Shown here one piece after another: positions 56,479-64,000 of a stretch of 64,000 nt of DNA; positions within the stretch are counted from its first letter, which is position 1, and each line of letters starts with the position of its first letter. The notes under the pieces were generated by a model that did not search any database, was not told the DNA's origin, and worked only from the letters and a program-made list of their open reading frames with translations. Where the stretch lies: contig CP136069.1 of assembly GCA_032622095.1 (NCBI GenBank), forward strand, positions 170,430,394 to 170,494,393. The letters are read 5' to 3'. The translations under genes were made by a program, and so were the position numbers. This DNA comes from Siphonodentalium dalli (lineage: Eukaryota > Mollusca > Scaphopoda > Gadilida > Siphonodentaliidae).

Positions 56479-57963
56479 AGTTAGCTAGATGAGTTAATAC
56501 ACATAATAGGCATTTAAACTTTGGAAATTGCAGGTTTTGCTCAAGTTTACACATTCCCATCTTAAAATATTACTTGATGTCCTGTATCACAATACACATG
56601 ATATGATACGTGTAGTATTGATGATGTATCCCAATACAATGAATCATTACGTCCCACACAAAATGGGAACTACAGTTATCTCTCATTGATTTTAACTCAA
56701 TAACCACATAGTAAAGATTAGTCAACTATGAAAAACCCAAGCCATTTCAACACTAATGAAGTATCCGCTGGTATTAAATCTTACTGCAGTAATATTTTTG
56801 TTAACGGCTGTAACCAAGTGAATTACTGCAGTGTTTCAACCGTGGTACACCACATTAATTTTTCTCATGACAGCCTTTCATCCAGATAATTTTTTACAGT
56901 ACTTACCATGACGTACATGTACCATATGTTCTATTTAGGGATAGACCATTATATGTCACTTTGTGGGTTTAGATTATAGAATTGGTGCAGTTGCACACTG
57001 CATCACTGCCTTACTCATTTGCAGCCTCTCGTTGCAAATGGAGGGCTCTTAATACATTTACATGTGTATAGTTCCTCAGTGTAATTTGGCTTTTTGGATG
57101 AAATTCATGAAAACCAAAAATCGATAAGTCCATACAGTGCGGACAATTTTATACTATACATGTAGTTGACAGTGGTTAGCATTATTTTTGGGCAATTAAT
57201 CGATTCTGATAAATGAAGCAGCATTTTTTTAAATGTTGTTGTTGTTGGAATCTGATTATATGGGGACATTCAAATCTGATTGAGCACCTTTAATAGTTAG
57301 CTAGATGAGTTAATACACATAATAGGCATTTAAACTTTGGAAATTGCAGGTTTTGCTCAAGTTTACACATTCCCATCTTAAAATATTACTTGATGTCCTG
57401 TATCACAATACACATGATATGATACGTGTAGTATTGATAGTGTATCCCAATACAAGGAATCATTACGTCCCACACAAAATGGGAACTACAGTTATCTCTC
57501 ATTGATTTTAACTCAATAACCACATAGTAAAGATTAGTCAACTATGAAAAACCCAAGCCATTTCAACACTAATGAAGTATCCGCTGGTATTAAATCTTAC
57601 TGCAGTAATATTTTTGTTAACGGCTGTAACCAAGTGAATTACTGCAGTGTTTCAACCGTGGTACACCACATTAATTTTTCTCATGACAGCCTTTCAGCCA
57701 GATAATTTTTTACAGTACTTACCATGACGTACATGTACCATATGTTCTATTTAGGGATAGACCATTATATGTCACTTTGTGGGTTTAGATTATAGAATTG
57801 GTGCAGTTGCACACTGCATCACTGCCTTACTCATTTGCAGCCTCTCGTTGCAAATGGAGGGCTCTTAATACATTTACATGTGTATAGTTCCTCAGTGTAA
57901 TTTGGCTTTTTGGATGAAATTCATGAAAACCAAAAATCGATAAGTCCATACAGTGCGGACAAT
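56330..57963 (+). repeat. Near-perfect tandem duplication, 817-bp unit
   Basis: The stretch from TTTTATACTATACATGTAGT at 56330 to CATACAGTGCGGAC at 57144 is repeated from 57147 to 57960. Only a few differences are visible (GATGATGTATC against GATAGTGTATC, CAATGAATC against CAAGGAATC, TCATCCAG against TCAGCCAG, a one-base T-run change). The duplicated unit includes the end of the fold-back element. Either a very recent duplication or an assembly/haplotype artefact. Confidence 0.92.
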
Positions 57964-59080
57964 TTGATTGCCATTTAAAGCAGAAATATAGCTTGGACCA
58001 ATTCATAGGGTCACAGAACCATTACCTCAATCATGTACATGTACATTATTACATGTACCTCAATCATAGTTATGATGATTGAATGATAGTCCGAGTGTTC
58101 GTTACTAGTAGTCCGATGGGTTCGATTGTCAAGAAGTTCAATAGTTTGAGGGTTCAATAGTCCAAAGGTTCAGTGTTACCTGGCTTGAGAGTATCAATTA
58201 CTGTCGTACACAGTTATTTACTTGAGACTTAACATGTATTGTCGATATACATGTACATTTACACAATGCATGTTTTATCCAATTGATATTTTATGAATAT
58301 ATCTACTCACAACTGCACAAGCCCCTGGTGAAAAATACAATAATAACAATATAGACTATACCAGTGACTGGTATAGTCTATATTGGTATTTCAGTTTTTC
58401 CCCCAGGGGCCTGGGCATGTAGATGTACTGATATATGCTTCGGGGAAGATATTTTGTGTATAATTGGGTGTCTACTACTAGTATGTTACCTACATGTAAC
58501 TGTCACTATAAACTGGGCCTGAAGATTACAACTTGGGAGACTATTATTATTGCGGCCTCTCATTGTAAATGGGGGCCTCTTGGACCGCCTTGGTACATTT
58601 ACGTGTACTGGTACATGTATGTAGTCCTTCATTGCAATTTGGATGAAAACAAAAAATCGGTAGGTCGATAGAATTGGAACAATTTGAATGACATTTACTA
58701 GTAAATCAGAAAAATTACTTGGACCAATTCCTGAGGTCACATAACCATTAACTCAATCATGTACAGTGCGTTAGTCAAAGTGTTCACTGCTAGTAGTTCG
58801 ATTGTCAGGAAGTTCAATAGTTTGAGGGTTCAAATGGTCCAACGGTTCAATTCATGGTACCCGGGTTTGAATAGTATTACCCTCATACAAAATAAATTAC
58901 TCATGACATAACATGTATTGCCCATACAAATGTACACAAATTAATGCAATATTTATGCAATTGATAGTTTATGCATACATGTACTGATGCTTTGGGGAAG
59001 ATATTTTGTGACCTGACTGCCTCGCTATAAACTGGGCATGAAGATTACACATTTTGAGACAATATACACTGTATAATAAC
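57840..59080 (+). repeat. Older tandem duplication, ~700-bp unit
   Basis: GCCTCTCGTTGCAAATGGAG, AATTTGGCTTTTTGGATGAA, GGACCAATTCATAGGGTCAC, a CTACTAGTAGT-type word, AGAAGTTCAATAGTTTGAGG and GGGGAAGATATTTTGTG occur in the same order from 57840 and again from 58550, with many substitutions. The unit is also related to 38760-39255 and 41290-41480. Non-coding. Confidence 0.6.
58321..58410. repeat. 90-bp palindrome with a perfect 17-bp inner stem
   Basis: GCCCCTGG at 58321 pairs with CCAGGGGC ending 58410. The inner 58349-58383 is ATATAGACTATACCAGT, one base, then its exact complement. It would form a stable hairpin in DNA or RNA. Confidence 0.85.
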
Positions 59081-59089
59081 CAAACAGTG

Positions 59090-60700
59090 GGACTTAAACA
59101 CCCAGGTTATCAGACTCTCGGACTAATGCACAGTACTCAACTGATTTCCGATTGGATCTCACATATTTAAAGATAAAAAAATTGTTAGGTGAATCAGCTA
59201 CATGTGCAGGTACATGTACTTGTAAATGAAGTAAATTGAAAACATTTATGTACAATTTTCAGGCGGTACGCGGTATGATTCATACCCCTCTGCTAATTTG
59301 GTAGTCGGGATTCATTTGCACAGTTTAACCGGTATTCAGGATTCAACAAAAAGGACGGTTTGCAGATTTTCTGGCACAAAATTAATTTTGTTTTACTATT
59401 TACCAGCCCAAATGACATTTATGATGTAATTCAGTCTATTATCTATAGTATATGTAGAACTTATGGATACAACTTCAGCATATACTAGTACATGTATATG
59501 GAAACTATATTATTAGTTTAATATTAGTTTTCATTCAATATTTTCTTACTTGTAACTGGTACGCATGACTCAACCTTTTACATTAACTGGTATTGAGGGG
59601 GCGAGGCGGCAACCCCTTCCAGACTGGTCTATTCAATTGTGATTGGCCTTTATGAGGGTGTTACCCCCCTACCACCCATGAATACTGAACACCAGTTAAC
59701 AGTGTTCTCACATTTGCTGGATTAGTATCCAAAACATTAACATATCAAGAGGTATTATACTGAATTAGATAAAAAATATATCACTTTGGTCTGTTTGGGC
59801 TGGAAAATACTCAGAATTTAATTTTGTGCGATAATATCTGCATACCAGCCTTTTTGCTGAATCCTGAATGCCGGTTATATTGCCGTGTGAAATCCTAGTA
59901 CCAGATAACATTGGGTATGTATATAGCATACCACCTGAAAATGGCCTGAATTTCGCATACCAAAGCGGGGTGGGGTGTGTATGTGTGACACCCTCCTTTA
60001 TCATAGTCTGTATTATACAGGGCATGTTAACTGTTTCGAGTTGGTGCAATTAATGTAATTGTTTAAACTCTACCATCTGAATACTATTTATAGCATATAT
60101 TGCTATCTGATCAATTGCTACCGATATAAAAAAGGATAAAGATGGTGTGTCTCTTTCCCAAATGTTCTGTTTACATGTACATTTGGGGGTTTATGAGTCA
60201 GATAATAACAGTCAACATGTCGTTCTATCACTAAGAAATAATGTGTTATTATGAACCAGGACAAAATATGGCTATTTCTGGAGCATTACAGCATACTATT
60301 ACAAATCTATATTTTTAAGCAGTAAGATAATGACAGGAAACATGTCCTTAGACTAAGAAATAATGATTTTTTGGTATACATACATTATGTATTTCACATC
60401 ACGGCTCATGTGTATACTCACATTAGTTTATGTCATTCATAGAGAGAAACTCATTTAGAAAGATTAAATGAGACAAAACTACCTCACTCTAGATGTAGTT
60501 GCAAGGTACATGTATACTTGTAAATGCCATTGGAACTAAAATAATGATTTTTGTGTCCACCGGTATGTCATGTACCGGTATACATTGCACCTACATGTAC
60601 ATGTAACTTGCCTAACATACCATATACATGTATGAAGAGGGAATTTTTAAGTGTTTTTTAATCAAAATTTTAACCCAACTCCTGACAGTAAGTTTTAACC
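59090..60700. other. Repeat-derived sequence, no gene
   Basis: Segment 59260-59370 (CTCTGCTAATTTGGTAGTCG, GTTTAACCGGTAT) matches 41800-41900. A related inverted copy seems to run at 59845-59960. Around 59580-59700 there is GC-richer DNA with GGTGTTACCCCCCTACCACC. I see no coding signal. Confidence 0.4.
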
Positions 60701-60708
60701 CATGTAGT

Positions 60709-61137
60709 TTAAAGGTACTCAATCCGATCAGAGGGTCCTATATTACTATTTCTTTGGGGGGTAAAAAATAATTGATTCGAGTCGAGGAACCTACCAATCA
60801 AAGCTCAGGCTGATCAGATATCGATATTTGAAGTTTTGTTAGTTCTATTCTTTCTGTCCCAGAACACGATCAAGATTGCGTTATTATTACCACTTAATTT
60901 TAGAGTTATCCATCCTTGTCTGTTTGAATAGTTTTTCTGGTGTACACATCTCGATCAAATTACGGAGTTAGGGGCAATTATTAGTACTCATCTCGAGAAA
61001 ATAACAAATTTCAAAAATCAATATCTAAAACTCTGAGCTTTGTTTGATGGGTTCCTCGACTCGAATCAAATATGTTTTACTCCCAAAGCCAAAGAAATAG
61101 TAATATAGGACCCTCTGATCGTATTGAGTACCTTTAA
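60709..61137. mobile_element. TTAAAGGTACTCAATC fold-back element, long copy
   Basis: About 429 bp, from TTTAAAGGTACTCAATCCGA to its complement ATCGTATTGAGTACCTTTAA. The arms remain paired for over 100 bp (AAAGCTCAGGCTGATC on the left, CTCTGAGCTTTG on the right, CGAGTCGAGGAACC against GGTTCCTCGACTCG). This is the clearest complete copy. No gene. Confidence 0.8.
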
Positions 61138-61329
61138 TGAGTTTATATATTTATGTATTACATGTGTTTCTATACATGTATTTTATCTTTAGTTAGTTTG
61201 TTGATCTTGAATAAATTTGTATTGCTCCACAATCAGTTTCCTTAATGTTCTATTATAATAAAACAACTCCATTGATAACAATACCCCTGCATCCCATCCA
61301 AATCTACTTCATTGCCATCCTCATCATTT

Positions 61330-62185
61330 CACTTTGGTATCCCCACCCAGGTGTACCTTGGTGTTATTCACCCAGGTGTTCCTTGGTGTTTCCTACCAAT
61401 GTGTACCTTGGTGTTTCCCACCCAGTTGTACCTTGGTGTTTTCTTACCCAGGTGTACCTTTGTGTTTTCTTACCCAGGTGTACCTTGGTGTTTTCCTGCC
61501 CAGGTGTACCTTGGTGTTTCCTTACCTGGGTGTACCTTGGGGTTTTCTAACCCAGATGCATCTCAATGGGAAATCCACCTGGGTAAGAAAACACCAATTT
61601 ACACCGGTGTAAGAAAACACCAAGGTACACCTGGGTTGGAAACATCAAGGTACACCTTGGTGGGGAACACCCAGGTAGGAAACATCAGGGTACACCTGGG
61701 TGAATAACACTAAGGTACACCTGGTGGGAAACACCCAGGTATGAAACATCAGGGTACACCTGGGTGAATAACACCTAAATACACCTGGGTGGGAAATACC
61801 CAGATAGGAAACACCAGGGTACACCTAGGTGAATAACACCAAGGTAACCTGGCTGGGAAACACCCAGGTAGGAAACATCAGGGTACACATGGGTGAATAA
61901 CACCATAGTATACCTGGGTGGGGAAACACCCAGGTATGAAACACCAGGGTACACCTGGGTGGGAAACACCCAGGCAGGGTACACCTGGGTGTGGTCACCT
62001 GGGTAATTGCACCCAGGTTTATCCATACCAGGGTTTTTATCCTGTTTCAGGTGGGTAAATTTTGGTAAAACCCATGTTTCACGGGGTCTTGATGGTTGGT
62101 GGATGTCTTGGTAGATAGATTTATACCTGGGTTTCGGCCCAAAAAACCTGGGTGGATTTACCCAGGTACATTTTTATATGGGCCT
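61330..62185. repeat. Minisatellite that reverses orientation halfway
   Basis: From about 61345 to 61560 the unit is CCCAGGTGTACCTTGGTGTT with TTTCTTA or TTCCTA spacers, period about 28 bp. From about 61575 to 62030 the reverse complement (AACACCAAGGTACACCTGGG) is repeated at slightly variable spacing. A degenerate end follows to GTACATTTTTATATGGGCC. The two halves can pair into a very long hairpin. Open frames (VYLGVF repeats) are by-products. Confidence 0.9.
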
Positions 62186-62189
62186 TCAA

Positions 62190-62525
62190 CTGCAATTTTC
62201 ATCAATACGTTTAAATGTGGAACAAAAAAGTCTGTTTCGCCGTTTATCTTTGATTAATTGTTATTGGCACGAGAAGGCCCTCTCACATTCCACAATCGAC
62301 ACGGGTACACAATATATTGTTTATGCAAAATCTGATATACGATAGGTGTCTTTTCGTTGTTTCACTAATGTCTGGCGATGTGAAAGCAATACAATGAATG
62401 TATGTTTTATAGAGTAAAAGTATGAATCCCATTCATTGTACGCGATATAATTACAACCAGCCGCTGTTTCTTCATATTTCAATAGTGCACAAGAAAGTGC
62501 ATTATATATATTACATTTTCGTGTT
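62190..62525. other. No recognised feature
   Basis: Short frames only; I see no motif or repeat. Confidence 0.3.
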
Positions 62526-62530
62526 ATAAT

Positions 62531-62773
62531 GTGTATATACATGTACAGTAATCATCTAAGTAATCGACTGCTTAACCACAGTAGAATAATGGGTAACTTT
62601 TCTGGAATTTATCGGAAATATGGCTTGTTGCCATTCATCGGAAAGCTCTCCCCGAGAGCTTTCATATGAATGGCAACAAGCCATATGTCCGACTAATCCT
62701 GACAAGTTACCCATAATTATACTGTGGTTAATCGGTCGATTAATTATAGCATTACTGTACGTGTATATATACA
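62531..62773. mobile_element. Fold-back element with ~120-bp arms and almost no loop
   Basis: GTGTATATACATGTACAGTA on the left pairs with TACTGTACGTGTATATATAC on the right. Inward, TTAACCACAGTA, GGGTAACTT and ATGGCTTGTTGCCATTCAT pair with their complements. The centre is near 62651 (AGCTCTCCCCGAGAGCT). Mismatches increase toward the ends. It has no coding content; a MITE or transposon fold-back relic. Confidence 0.8.
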
Positions 62774-62779
62774 CTGATG

Positions 62780-64000
62780 GTAGGAACCAAGAACCTGTCC
62801 CAACCCAAGCATACAGTAGAGTCTCCCAGGTACATGAAGCAGCACCAAGTTGACGGCTGTGGAGACTCGGATATCAAACCGATTGGTAACTCCCAATTAC
62901 TACTTTGCAAACCTAATCATAACAAGTGGCGCATGCTACAATGCACGCAGAAACAATACTGACAGCTTACTTGGAATATACGATGTACTCATTACCAGTA
63001 AGTGTTAGGTGACTCTTCCCAAATTTGTTAAAGTGTGTATTAAACGGATTTTATGTTAGATATTATTCAGCTGTGCCCATATCAGCCCAAAACGTGGACT
63101 AAATGTAGGACAATAATCGATCTAAGACAAAAACATAATTCATAAAACCATACATCACCGTAATAGAAGACAACCCCAATTTAAATGCGGTGAGCAGACG
63201 GAAGGGCAATAAATGGAAAGTATTGCAAAGACGAAACAATAGCCAGTCATCAAAACTGGACAGAAGAAAACAACCGAAAACCCTGGAAACGCCTCAAAAT
63301 TAAAGCATATTACGAATCGATTAATGTACCGTGATGGCTGGTCATCACCACCACAGACGAGAGACACACTAGCCTAGAAATCCAATGCCTTAAGGGAGCT
63401 GATACCGGCGAAACTCGGATATTTATGTTCTGGTATAGAACATGTACACATAGTGGTTCTCTGGTGTCAAATCGAACAGAAAATCTTTGAAAACACTTGC
63501 AGACACAGTGTTCCTGGCCACACACAACCGAATTTGCGTATTTAAAACTATTATTTGAAGGGGTCAACTTTTAAGACCCACTCCAATTAGTAAATAAATC
63601 ATAAGATGAAATAGATTTATGGGGACATGTCGCTATTCCGAAGGTTCGTTATTCCAAAGGTTCTTTATTCAAAAAGTATTGAGATCGAGGGCTCTTTATC
63701 CGAAGAATCTTTTTTGAGGATCTTCCTTCAAAATAACATATCAAAAACATAATTAAATTTTAGTTGTAGGTTCCCATATGTCAAATGTTTGCGTATGGCG
63801 TTATTTCTCAATACACCAGCCCGCACATGAGTCATACACGCTAGTGCGTCCATATTAATATGGCGTATGTTTGTAACCGTCGAGGAAAAAAGTCCTCGTT
63901 TATAATACATGTAGTTTTAAATACCAGAGAAATAGAGTAACACAACTAGCAATGATGTAAATTAAAACATCAGAGTGTTGGATGCAAAATATTTTTTCAC
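62780..64000. other. No recognised gene at the right end
   Basis: A short repeat of TTCGTTATTCCAAAGGTTC and TTTATTCAAAAAG words lies near 63640-63700. Frames of 70 and 85 codons on the minus strand show no known motif. Confidence 0.35.

Noticed and set aside
61245-61707. Overlapping frames with VYLGVF-type repeats that resemble a repetitive structural protein
   Set aside because: All three frames are open because the minisatellite lacks stops. The orientation switch and lack of a start context argue against a gene.

Overview
This window is AT-rich animal DNA. It has introns with GT/AG boundaries, long non-coding stretches, fragments of several transposon classes, many fold-back repeats and frequent TACATGTA-like words. 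The glycosyltransferase reads like an invertebrate member of its family. One repeat has the layout of bivalve pearl/Helentron elements, so a lophotrochozoan, possibly a mollusc, is my best guess. The sequence alone does not settle the species. No bacterial-type genes, operons, CRISPR arrays or intact RNA genes were found.

The one recognisable, nearly complete gene is a core-2/I-branching beta-1,6-N-acetylglucosaminyltransferase (GCNT family) on the + strand. It has three coding exons: 13386-14210, 29909-30144 and 32838-33142. The splice phases agree. The eight cysteines expected to form disulfides and the PDE motif with the catalytic Glu are present. A single surplus C in a C4 run (14011-14014) breaks exon 1; without it the frame would code for 454 residues. 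The 15.7-kb first intron is full of transposons. The 2.7-kb second intron holds a GC-rich antisense reading frame of unknown function (31022-31877).

Region by region. 1-9.5 kb: repeats, with a triplicated 33-codon module at 3.9-4.7 kb whose third copy sits in the loop of a 198-bp-armed inverted repeat. 9.6-13.3 kb: a LINE reverse-transcriptase relic broken up by a fold-back element, a tandem array, a (GA)n tract that contains a piece of the GCNT exon and a 5S rRNA-like fragment, and a piggyBac-type MITE. 13.4-33.1 kb: the GCNT gene and its introns, which include a LINE ORF1 relic with zinc knuckles and a LINE-like tail but no ORF2 (20.6-24.5 kb). 35.4-37.0 kb: a minus-strand LINE relic split by a Helentron/pearl-like element. 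37-44.6 kb: tandem repeats and dispersed repeats, plus a third piggyBac-type MITE. 44.9-45.5 kb: a frameshifted GNAT acetyltransferase pseudogene. 46-64 kb: repeats only, including a GC-rich 1.8-kb terminal-inverted-repeat element, a recent 0.8-kb tandem duplication and a minisatellite that reverses orientation halfway.

Only the GCNT exons look like a host gene that might be functional; nearly everything else recognisable is mobile-element sequence or its decay products. All family assignments come from reading the sequence by eye; no database search was run.
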